Source of the DNA: Ruminococcus sp.
Lineage (GTDB): Bacteria; Bacillota; Clostridia; Oscillospirales; Acutalibacteraceae
Length of the DNA: 64,000 nucleotides
NCBI GenBank assembly: GCA_017410265.1
Contig: JAFQRC010000002.1
Location: forward strand, 124,001 to 188,000
Direction: 5' to 3'
Part shown: one piece after another, positions 6,881-14,572 of the stretch
How positions within the stretch are numbered: the first letter of the stretch is position 1
Layout: each line of letters starts with the position of its first letter
Position numbers and translations under genes: made by a program
Notes under the pieces: model-generated
What the model saw: the letters and a program-made list of their open reading frames with translations, nothing else
The model's database searches: none
What the model was told of the DNA's origin: nothing

Positions 6881-9544
6881 ATGAAAATATGGCGTAAGGA
6901 AAACACCCGTCCGATAAAGGAAGATAAAGCCCAAAAGGACGAGGAATTCACCGACATATCTGCAGCATCAACCCCAAAAGAAGAACCTAAAAAAGACAAG
7001 ATGGAGGAAATCTACTCCACTAAGGACAAGCAGATAAAATACAAAAGGCTCACCCCGCTCGAGGCTGAACAAGCTGCAAAGCTCAGAGAAAAACTTGCCT
7101 TGGGCGAAGCGGAGCTCGCTCCTCAGGATACAGCAGAAGACGAAAAAATAGTTGAACTCACCTCTGAGTTTGAGGAAGGCACGGTAATCGCTGAGGATAT
7201 CATCGAAGATGTTGACAATCTTCACTCAAAACATCCTGTAGAGATTCAGGATATTGATGAAATAGATATTCCTATAGACCCTACATCTGCTGTCAAAAAG
7301 TATGAACGACAGGCAAATTCAACAAGCCGTCACGACGAACGGCTAAAACAGAAGCCAAAGAATGCATACGAGCAGATTTTCGGCAAACCGAAGTTTTATG
7401 TAGGTAGCGAAAGAGTAGTTGCGAAAATACCCACCTACCAGCACGAAAGCAAGGTAAACCGTATCCACTTAAAGGCAGGCAGATTCACGGATATCGTATC
7501 GAGTGAATACGATGAATACCTGAAATCAAAGGCTGTTGTGTCTTCAAGAAAAGAAGAAGAAAAGCATGAAGAACAAAGGCCATCGCTTCTCTTCACTCTC
7601 AGCCAGCTCGCAAATCAGAAAAATGCAGAAAAGAAAGCTGCCGAACAGGTTCAGGTTCAGGCAGCCCCCGTGCAGGTAAAGCCAAAGAAAAAGAAAGGCC
7701 CACTACACAAAGCTTACCGCAAAGTAAAGAAATTCCTCAAAATCGCCTATAAAATGGTGGTTCCAAACAGCAATAAAAAGCCTTTGAAAGCTGATACAGA
7801 GCAAAAACCTAAAACCGTCGACTATCAAAGCCGTCAGGACCTGAAGTTTGTTGAAAAGGAAATCTCTAAAAATTTCAGGAAGCTTTTCCTAAGAGCATCG
7901 CTCGGACTCGTGATTTTTGTTTTAGCGCTGACGCTGACTATCATGGAAAAATCAGCTGGACTTATGATGTTCTCTGGAATTGCTCTTACGCCGCTTATAT
8001 ACTGTTCCGTTAATCTTTTGATTCTCGTTTTGATCGGAGTCTTATCAAAGAGCTTTATCGTAAGCGGTCTTAAACCACTAAAGCACTTTAAAGGCAACAG
8101 CGATACCGCTTTATCTGTAGCTTATGTTGCGTGTATGCTCCAGCAGATAGTTTCGATTTTTATGCCAGGCGCTTTCGTCGCTTCGGATTTCCATCTTTAT
8201 ACAGCAATACTTTCTTTATGCATAAGCATCCACACTGTCGGCAGACTCACTATGGTCTACAGAGTCAAAGAAAATTTCAGATTTATCGCAGCTAAATCTC
8301 CTGCATATGCGGCGAGAATATACAACGACGAGGATACTGCAAGAAAAATGCTCTCGGGCACTACGGCTTCCCATTCGGTAATAGCATATCAGCACAAAAC
8401 AGAATTCCTGAGCGATTTTCTGAAAATTTCCTACGCTCCTGATCCAAGCGAAGAGCTCTCGGGAAAACTTTCTCCAATCACGCTGGTCAGCTCTGTTTTC
8501 GTAGCTATCGTATACGGATTTTTATTCAAGTCATTCCTCGGCGCACTCTGCGCACTTGCTGTTATGTGCTGTATCAGCATCCCGATTTCAGCACTGCTTG
8601 CGGGCAATATCCCTCTACTGCTGTGCTCTAAAAACTCACTCAAGCATGGTGCGATGCTCAGCGGTTATCCGTCAATCAGACAGTTTGATGACTGTAACGC
8701 AATTATGGTAAATGCTAAAGAGCTTTACCCGAAAGGCTGTATCAAAATCAATAAAATCAAGTATTTCGCTGAATACCGAATCGAAGACGCTATGCTCAGC
8801 GCTGCTACGATTATGAAAACAGCTAACTCTCCTCTGCGATACGCTTTTTCTGATATGCTCAAAGAAAACGCTCACAACCTGCCAAAGGTCGAAAGCGTTA
8901 TGTATGAGGACAAGCTTGGTTTAGTGGGCTGGGTAAACGGCGAAAGAGTGCTGATTGGCAACAGAAAGCTACTGGATCGCTTCCACATATATATCGAGGA
9001 TGCTGCTGACGAACTCAATTACAAAAACCATAACAAAGAAGTAACTTACATCGCTTGTTCAGGTCAGCTAATCGCGCTGGTTGTTTCTACCTACTCTCCT
9101 GATAAGAAAGTAAAAGACGAACTCACAAGAGCTCAGAAAAACGGTTTATGCCTTATTGTCAGTACAACGGACAGCAACATCACCGCAGATAAGATTGCTC
9201 TGGACTACGAGATTTTCCCGCGCACTGTGAAAGTGCTCAACACAGGCTTTGCGACTACCTGTAACGAGGTATGCTCAAAAAAGGAAGAAAGTACCAGAGC
9301 GTATCTTGCAACAAGAGGAAGCATCTCCTCCCTTATTCACGCGATAACAAACGCGATTTCGTTCAGACAAAACCTCACAATCGGATTGATTGTACAAATT
9401 TTTGGACTGATACTAGGTGTACTGCTGACAGCAACTCTGGTACTGTACGCATCAGTTTCTATTCTCGGTGTTATTGAAATACTGCTATATATGATTTTCT
9501 GGGGTATAGCGGCTGTTGTTTCCCAATTACTAAATAAACCTTAA
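6881..9544 (+). CDS. P-type ATPase-like membrane protein lacking catalytic motifs (pseudoenzyme)
   Basis: 887 residues. The first ~330 are hydrophilic, acidic then basic. From ~335 the topology and order follow heavy-metal P-type ATPases: four membrane segments, an intracellular region, two more segments containing CISIPISALLAG (563-574) where P1B pumps have CPC, then a cytoplasmic domain with the nucleotide-domain signature GLVGWVNGERVLIGNRKLL and two C-terminal membrane segments. The DKTGT phosphorylation loop is replaced: MVNAKELYPKG places Asn611 at the phosphorylated Asp. The TGD loop reads STTDSN (761-766) and no GDGxND hinge is seen. Phosphorylation-driven transport is therefore very unlikely; a structural or regulatory role is inferred. 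It has AGAGGAG before ATG 6881 and sits between rlmB and rpe. Confidence 0.75.
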   Translation: MKIWRKENTRPIKEDKAQKDEEFTDISAASTPKEEPKKDKMEEIYSTKDKQIKYKRLTPLEAEQAAKLREKLALGEAELAPQDTAEDEKIVELTSEFEEGTVIAEDIIEDVDNLHSKHPVEIQDIDEIDIPIDPTSAVKKYERQANSTSRHDERLKQKPKNAYEQIFGKPKFYVGSERVVAKIPTYQHESKVNRIHLKAGRFTDIVSSEYDEYLKSKAVVSSRKEEEKHEEQRPSLLFTLSQLANQKNAEKKAAEQVQVQAAPVQVKPKKKKGPLHKAYRKVKKFLKIAYKMVVPNSNKKPLKADTEQKPKTVDYQSRQDLKFVEKEISKNFRKLFLRASLGLVIFVLALTLTIMEKSAGLMMFSGIALTPLIYCSVNLLILVLIGVLSKSFIVSGLKPLKHFKGNSDTALSVAYVACMLQQIVSIFMPGAFVASDFHLYTAILSLCISIHTVGRLTMVYRVKENFRFIAAKSPAYAARIYNDEDTARKMLSGTTASHSVIAYQHKTEFLSDFLKISYAPDPSEELSGKLSPITLVSSVFVAIVYGFLFKSFLGALCALAVMCCISIPISALLAGNIPLLLCSKNSLKHGAMLSGYPSIRQFDDCNAIMVNAKELYPKGCIKINKIKYFAEYRIEDAMLSAATIMKTANSPLRYAFSDMLKENAHNLPKVESVMYEDKLGLVGWVNGERVLIGNRKLLDRFHIYIEDAADELNYKNHNKEVTYIACSGQLIALVVSTYSPDKKVKDELTRAQKNGLCLIVSTTDSNITADKIALDYEIFPRTVKVLNTGFATTCNEVCSKKEESTRAYLATRGSISSLIHAITNAISFRQNLTIGLIVQIFGLILGVLLTATLVLYASVSILGVIEILLYMIFWGIAAVVSQLLNKP

Positions 9545-9562
9545 TTTAAAGGAGACCCTACT

Positions 9563-10213
9563 ATGCAAATTGCTCCGTCACTTTTATCCTGTGATTTTTC
9601 AAAATTCGGTGCAGAAATCGAGCGTATGGACAAAGCAGGTGCTGATATGATGCACCTTGATGTCATGGATGCTCACTTTGTACCTAACCTCACATTCGGC
9701 GCACCTATTATCAAAAAACTCAGAAGATACACAGACAAGCCTTTTGATGTGCACCTGATGATAAGCGAGCCGCTAAAATACATCGATGATTTTGCTGATG
9801 CAGGCGCCGACATCATTTCTTTCCATACTGAAGCTGACTCTGACATCGAAGAAACTCTCAGTAAAATCGAAAGCCGAAACATAAAACCTGCGCTTGCAAT
9901 AAAACCAAACACCCCTCCCGAGGTTGTTTTCCCTTATCTTGACAGACTTTATATGGTACTCGTTATGACTGTTGAACCGGGATTCGGCGGACAGAGCTTT
10001 ATGGGCAATATGATGTACAAAGTAAAGGCTATCAAAGAAGAAGCGAAAAAGCGTGGGCTGGAGCTCCTTATCCAGGTAGACGGCGGTATTGCAACAGATA
10101 CGATAAAAGAGGCTTCAGATGCAGGTGTTGATATCTGCGTGGCAGGCACAGCAGTGTTTAAACCTGAAGACGCAAAAAAAGCAATCGATGAACTTAAAGC
10201 TCTGTGCAAATAA
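9563..10213 (+). CDS. rpe: ribulose-phosphate 3-epimerase
   Basis: 216 residues, normal length for this TIM-barrel enzyme of the pentose phosphate pathway (ribulose-5-P to xylulose-5-P). Signatures are IAPSLLSCDFSKF, DMMHLDVMDAHFVPN (metal His/Asp), DVHLMIS, MTVEPGFGGQSF and QVDGGIATDTI. AAAGGAG precedes ATG 9563. Last gene of the rlmB operon, closed by a shared bidirectional terminator. Confidence 0.96.
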   Translation: MQIAPSLLSCDFSKFGAEIERMDKAGADMMHLDVMDAHFVPNLTFGAPIIKKLRRYTDKPFDVHLMISEPLKYIDDFADAGADIISFHTEADSDIEETLSKIESRNIKPALAIKPNTPPEVVFPYLDRLYMVLVMTVEPGFGGQSFMGNMMYKVKAIKEEAKKRGLELLIQVDGGIATDTIKEASDAGVDICVAGTAVFKPEDAKKAIDELKALCK

Positions 10214-10219
10214 ATTTAA

Positions 10220-10246
10220 GGCTTGGAGAAAATCCAAGCCTTTTTT
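10220..10246 (+). terminator. terminator of rlmB-rpe operon
   Basis: GGCTTGGA-GAAAA-TCCAAGCC (approximately 10220-10240) followed by TTTTTT; it abuts the stop codon of the convergent spoVAD. Confidence 0.88.
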
Positions 10247-11260
10247 CTATATAACTATATTCACAAGATGAGCAATAGACGGAATCGTTTCGTTTTGCTG
10301 AACAGATGTCGGGCTTAAGAGTGCTCCCGTTGCCATAACGAGAACATTTCTGAGCTTTTTTTCTTCGATATTTTTCAGAATATGACCACCGAGCACGCTA
10401 CCGCAGCAACCACAACCTGAACCACCCGCGTGAACATCAGCGTCTTTGCAATCGAATATCATCACACCGCAGTCTTTATGGTTTCTGGTGATATCTACTC
10501 CCTCTTTTTGAAGTAATTCATGCAAAAGTGCAGACCCGATTTTTCCCAAGTCACCCGTATATATCATATCGTAGTCGAGCGGTTTTGTTGCGGTGTCCCT
10601 GAAAAACCGAAGCAAGGTATCAGCCGCAGCAGGTGCCATGGCAGCACCCATATTATTCTGGTCGTTAACTCCTAAATCCACTATCTTTCCGACAGTCGCT
10701 TTGCACACCTTAGGACACAGCTTCATATCTTCATCACTGACTACACAACAACCCGCACCAGTGACCGTCCACTGCGAGCTCTGAGGTCGCTGACCACCGT
10801 AGTCAAGCGGAAAACGGTACTGCCTTTCAGCTGAGCAGAAATGTGACGAGGTTACGCACGCACTTATATGAGACGCCCCACTTTCTACCATAACTGACGC
10901 CATTATAAGCCCCTGCACCATAGTCGAGCACGCTCCGTACTGACCAAGATACGGAATAGAAAAATCTTTCAAGCCGTAGCTTGAGCTGATACATTGATTG
11001 AGCAAATCTCCCGCAAAAAGAAAATCAACATCGCTTGCTGAGCACTTCGCCTTTTGCATAGCGATACTGAGTGCCTCTCTCTGCAAGGTGCTTTCCGCCT
11101 TCTCCCAAGTATCCTGACCGACATGCATATCGTAGATTATTTTATCAAAATCATCTTTTAGCGGGCCCTGTGCTTCCTTTTTTCCCGCTATACCCGAAAA
11201 GCCCACAATGCTTGGCTTTTTCGAAAAACAAATTGTTGATGAACCGAGTCTTTCTATCAT
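10247..11260 (-). CDS. spoVAD: stage V sporulation protein AD
   Basis: 337 residues, matching SpoVAD length. The thiolase-like fold of this family is indicated by YLGQYGACSTMVQGLIMA, TSSHFCSAERQYRFPLDYGGQRP and the glycine-rich GGSGCGCCGSVLGGH. SpoVAD binds dipicolinic acid and helps load it into the forespore as part of the SpoVA channel. Start ATG 11260 has AAAGGAG upstream. The usual SpoVAC and SpoVAE neighbours are not adjacent here, so it is an orphan in this window. Confidence 0.93.
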   Translation of the reverse strand: MIERLGSSTICFSKKPSIVGFSGIAGKKEAQGPLKDDFDKIIYDMHVGQDTWEKAESTLQREALSIAMQKAKCSASDVDFLFAGDLLNQCISSSYGLKDFSIPYLGQYGACSTMVQGLIMASVMVESGASHISACVTSSHFCSAERQYRFPLDYGGQRPQSSQWTVTGAGCCVVSDEDMKLCPKVCKATVGKIVDLGVNDQNNMGAAMAPAAADTLLRFFRDTATKPLDYDMIYTGDLGKIGSALLHELLQKEGVDITRNHKDCGVMIFDCKDADVHAGGSGCGCCGSVLGGHILKNIEEKKLRNVLVMATGALLSPTSVQQNETIPSIAHLVNIVI

Positions 11261-11306
11261 AACAACACTCCTTTACTGTAGTGTTTACAACAATTATAGA
11301 TAAATA

Positions 11307-11334
11307 CAAAAAAGGCACTCTTTTCAGAGTGCCT
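11307..11334 (-). terminator. terminator of VanW-family gene
   Basis: AGGCACTC/GAGTGCCT hairpin followed on the minus strand by a T-run, between the VanW-family stop and the spoVAD start. Confidence 0.85.
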
Positions 11335-11352
11335 GATTTCATATGCAAATAT

Positions 11353-13056
11353 TTACTCAGCCAAATTTTCCTGCACTATTTCTCCACCTGTGCCTGGATC
11401 AGGAGCTGGCTCTGGATCAGGGGTTGGCTCAGGGTCTGGAGTCGGCTCTGGATCAGGGGTTGGCTCAGGATCAGGGGTTGGTTCAGGATCCGGAGTTGGA
11501 GTAGGCGCTGTGGTAGGTGCCTGAGTTGCATCAGATGAAGTTGGTTTCTCGGTTGGCTTAGGTGTATTAGAAGAACCGCCCGGTGCAGAAGTGTAATAGG
11601 TCGAGTTCGGAAGCTTCTCGGTCTTCACCTTCTTGCCATCTAAGTAATATGTTCTTGAGGTTTCTGCTCTGAAACCGTTTGAGAAATAAGAGGTAACAGA
11701 AGAGCTGATTTTGATTTCATCAAATTCAGGATTCTCAAGACCGTACATATTACAATACAGGGTTGTGCCCTTCATATAGCACTCCATAAAGAGCTGATAA
11801 TCAAAGATATTCTTGACTTTGAGGTCAATGTTACCATAATCAACGGTAGCATCTCTGCCGGCATCAACATAAGAAGACTTATAGTAGTGGCACTCACGCT
11901 CAACTACTTCCATACCGCACATCATGGTTGCGTTGTAGATAGTTGTACTTGACTGACAGATACCACCGCCAACACCTGTTGTGCTTCTGCCTTCGACGAT
12001 AACTCCGGCAGGTTTGTATCCTAAAGATGTCTTATTAGAGTCACCTGTGCAGCCGTTGAACGACCAGACTTCACCCGGGTTGATAATTGAGTTGTTGCAA
12101 GCACTCAGTGACAGCTTCATATTTGCATTGCCATTTGAGTTGTTTGTTGATACAGTTGTAAAGCTGCTGAGTTTCTTGATATTAGAAAGTAGATATTCCT
12201 TTGTGATTTTCGGCTCTGTTGTACTTGTCTGAGCATCGATTGTACCACTGACATTACCTGAGCTAAGGAAAGACTCCAGCTGATATCCAAAACCATCCTT
12301 ATCAACGCTGATGCCTGTTTTCTCGTCCTGAACAACAAAGCGTTCGTTGCCGCTTTTTGAGCTGTCAAAAGTTGTAACCTTAGCGTCTTCTGCTTCAACT
12401 GAAAGTGCAGTGGAAACTTTTTCGACAACTGTTTTCATATCAGCATCGTTGATTTCAATAGCGATTTTGTAATTCTGTTGACCTGTGTGCACCAGATTAT
12501 CCTTGCTGTAATCTTTAGCTTCCTTTAACACTTCATCAGTATTAAAGGTGTATGTGAAATCATCTTTTGTGAGCACAGTTGAGTTTTCACCAGCGTTTAC
12601 GGTGATAGCAATGCTCTGAGCGAGTTTATTCTCTTCAGCCACAAGAAGCTTCTCTGCCTCTTTTTCGGAAAGACCTCCAAGCGCAATACCATTAACATAA
12701 ACATTATTAGCATATTGAAAGTCACCTAAAAATGTGAATGCGCAAAAGCCTGCCGCTAAAAGCAGAACTAGAACACCGGCAACTACAGAAATCACAACTG
12801 CTGTTTTCTTCCCGTTTTTCTTCTGCTTTTTAGCCTTTTTAGGCATATCAGCGTCTATGATAACGAAATCGTCATTCAGATCATTTACAGGAGCTCTCTG
12901 AGCCTTTACAGGCTGAGTGCTTGCTTTGCTTTGCTGCGGGGAGTTCACTTTAGCCTGTGCTTTGCCGATTGCCTGAGTTCTGTTTCTTCTGGCTTCTTCC
13001 AGAATAGCATTGATTTCCATGGTATTTGAAAGATTCTGTTTGTTATTATTTTCCAT
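11353..13056 (-). CDS. VanW/YoaR-family membrane-anchored cell-wall protein
   Basis: 567 residues. A basic cytoplasmic N-terminus (~1-85, KKAKKQKKNGKK) precedes one membrane helix (~86-110, AVVISVVAGVLVLLLAAGF). The outside part holds peptidoglycan-binding-like repeats (NVYVNGIALGGLSEKEAEKLL, and a second copy) and the VanW domain (WSFNGCTGDSNKTSLGYKPAGVI, GVGGGICQSSTTIYNA). The C-terminus is a Pro/Thr/Asp/Glu-rich tail of TPDPEP repeats, suitable for spanning the wall. VanW-type proteins are linked to the envelope and vancomycin clusters but their biochemical activity is unsettled; no van genes are nearby, so resistance should not be inferred. Confidence 0.85.
   Translation of the reverse strand: MENNNKQNLSNTMEINAILEEARRNRTQAIGKAQAKVNSPQQSKASTQPVKAQRAPVNDLNDDFVIIDADMPKKAKKQKKNGKKTAVVISVVAGVLVLLLAAGFCAFTFLGDFQYANNVYVNGIALGGLSEKEAEKLLVAEENKLAQSIAITVNAGENSTVLTKDDFTYTFNTDEVLKEAKDYSKDNLVHTGQQNYKIAIEINDADMKTVVEKVSTALSVEAEDAKVTTFDSSKSGNERFVVQDEKTGISVDKDGFGYQLESFLSSGNVSGTIDAQTSTTEPKITKEYLLSNIKKLSSFTTVSTNNSNGNANMKLSLSACNNSIINPGEVWSFNGCTGDSNKTSLGYKPAGVIVEGRSTTGVGGGICQSSTTIYNATMMCGMEVVERECHYYKSSYVDAGRDATVDYGNIDLKVKNIFDYQLFMECYMKGTTLYCNMYGLENPEFDEIKISSSVTSYFSNGFRAETSRTYYLDGKKVKTEKLPNSTYYTSAPGGSSNTPKPTEKPTSSDATQAPTTAPTPTPDPEPTPDPEPTPDPEPTPDPEPTPDPEPAPDPGTGGEIVQENLAE
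11396..11503 (-). repeat. 18-bp tandem repeat encoding TPDPEP units
   Basis: About six imperfect 18-bp units within the VanW-family gene, encoding a hexapeptide repeat; likely to vary in copy number by slippage. Confidence 0.85.
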
Positions 13057-13212
13057 CTATATATACGCCTCCCGCGGTTTATTTTTCAACAGCTATATCA
13101 TACATTACGCAAATTCCCTTAAAAATCTTTAATAGAAATATATAAAAATAAAATCGCCGAATTTTCCACCTCTTTTTACCCGCTTGTATAGAGAATATTC
13201 ACATACTGCATA

Positions 13213-13241
13213 TTGAACTGTAAGAAGAATTGTATTATAAT
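13213..13241 (+). promoter_or_regulatory. sigma-A promoter of glucosyltransferase gene
   Basis: TTGAAC (13213-13218), 17-bp spacer, TATAAT (13236-13241), 42 bp before the start codon. Confidence 0.75.
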
Positions 13242-13282
13242 CGTATTAATGCTATTGTAAATATTGTAAAAGGAACCTGACT

Positions 13283-14572
13283 ATGAATATACTTATTTTA
13301 TCTGCTTCCACAGGTGGTGGCCACAACAGAGCATCAAATGCTCTGAAATCCTACATCTCATCGGTTGACAGAGATTCAAATGTTGAAATCATCGATACTC
13401 TTAAGTATTGCTCCTCTATTTTAGACAAAACCGTCACAACAGGCTATAAGGTGCTCGCTAAGAAAGCTCCCGAGCTTTACGGCACCTTCTATAAAACTGC
13501 TGACAAGGAGTCGCCTATCTCCGAGCTTGTAAACTCAGCTATGACTCAGTTTGCAAAAAAGTTGCTTCCTTTACTTGAAGAGAAAAATACTGATATTGTA
13601 GTGACCTGTCACCCGTTTGCTTCAAGTATGATGTCAATTCTGAAGGCAACCTACGATGTCAATGTGCCTGTTGTTTCTATAATAACCGACTATATGCCAC
13701 ACAGGGCATACATCGGTGACCACATTGATGCCTATATCACCGCAAGCAAGGATACAGCCGACAATCTTTCCAAAAAATACGGCGTTGACAACAGACGGAT
13801 TTATCCCCTTGGCATGCCGATTTTCAACAGCTTTTATGAGCACGATGAAAAGCGCGAGAAAGAAACACTCGACAGACTCGGCTTTTCTCACTCTATTCCT
13901 ACCGTGCTGATTATGGCGGGCAGTTTCGGGGTGACCGATATCCTTAAAATTTACGAGCATCTGGTTGAGCTTCCTGTCGACTACCAGATTATCGTAATCA
14001 CAGGCAAAAATCAGAAGCTGTATGATGCCTTCGAGAAAATGCTGACCAAAGACATCAAAGAGTTTGAAACTCACGACTACTCCACGCTTTTCTCAGGTCT
14101 GTCCGACGCAAATATTGCGAAAATGATTTACGAGCACAGCGAACAGCTGCGTCACGAGCTAAGCGCAAAGCTGACAAAAACCTTCCGTCGTTCCACCGAC
14201 AAGACAAAGCCGACTAAGCTTTTCTACTTTGTGGACAATGTCGAGGACTATATGCATATTTCAGACCTGATTATCACCAAACCGGGAGGTCTGACTACCA
14301 GCGAAAGCTTAGCATGTGCTCTACCGATGGCTGTTTTCAAGGCTTTTCCGGGTCAGGAAGCTCAGAATGCCGATTTTCTTGTTGACAAGAAAGCTGCTAT
14401 CGTCTTAGAAAAAGGTGAAAAGGGTGCAAAACAAATCGAAGAGCTTTTGACCCATCCTGAAATTCTCAGAGAGATGAAAGAAAACTGCAGAAACTGCGCA
14501 CAGGTTCACTCTACCGAGAGAATTTTCAGCCTGCTTAACGATATCATCAAAACTCAAAACAATATAAACTAA
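13283..14572 (+). CDS. diacylglycerol glucosyltransferase / MGDG synthase-like glycosyltransferase
   Basis: 429 residues, GT28/MurG-like. The N-terminal MGDG_synth-type segment shows MNILILSASTGGGHNRASNAL; the acceptor domain has VVTCHPFASSMM; the donor-binding C-terminal domain has LIMAGSFGVTDI and ITKPGGLTTSESLACALPM. Such enzymes transfer glucose or galactose to diacylglycerol at the inner leaflet of the membrane (UgtP in B. subtilis). The sugar and number of transfers cannot be told. AAAGGAACC precedes ATG 13283. Its 3' end overlaps the convergent spoIIE by 4 bp. Confidence 0.85.
   Translation: MNILILSASTGGGHNRASNALKSYISSVDRDSNVEIIDTLKYCSSILDKTVTTGYKVLAKKAPELYGTFYKTADKESPISELVNSAMTQFAKKLLPLLEEKNTDIVVTCHPFASSMMSILKATYDVNVPVVSIITDYMPHRAYIGDHIDAYITASKDTADNLSKKYGVDNRRIYPLGMPIFNSFYEHDEKREKETLDRLGFSHSIPTVLIMAGSFGVTDILKIYEHLVELPVDYQIIVITGKNQKLYDAFEKMLTKDIKEFETHDYSTLFSGLSDANIAKMIYEHSEQLRHELSAKLTKTFRRSTDKTKPTKLFYFVDNVEDYMHISDLIITKPGGLTTSESLACALPMAVFKAFPGQEAQNADFLVDKKAAIVLEKGEKGAKQIEELLTHPEILREMKENCRNCAQVHSTERIFSLLNDIIKTQNNIN

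Noticed and set aside
11281..11538. Trp/Arg-rich plus-strand open frame
   Set aside because: It is the antisense of the TPDPEP repeat in the VanW-family gene; the repetitive composition is a shadow.
11353..13056. Vancomycin-resistance locus based on VanW similarity
   Set aside because: VanW-family proteins are common in clostridia; no vanHAX-type genes are present and the Ddl at 51496 has the D-Ala-specific Tyr.
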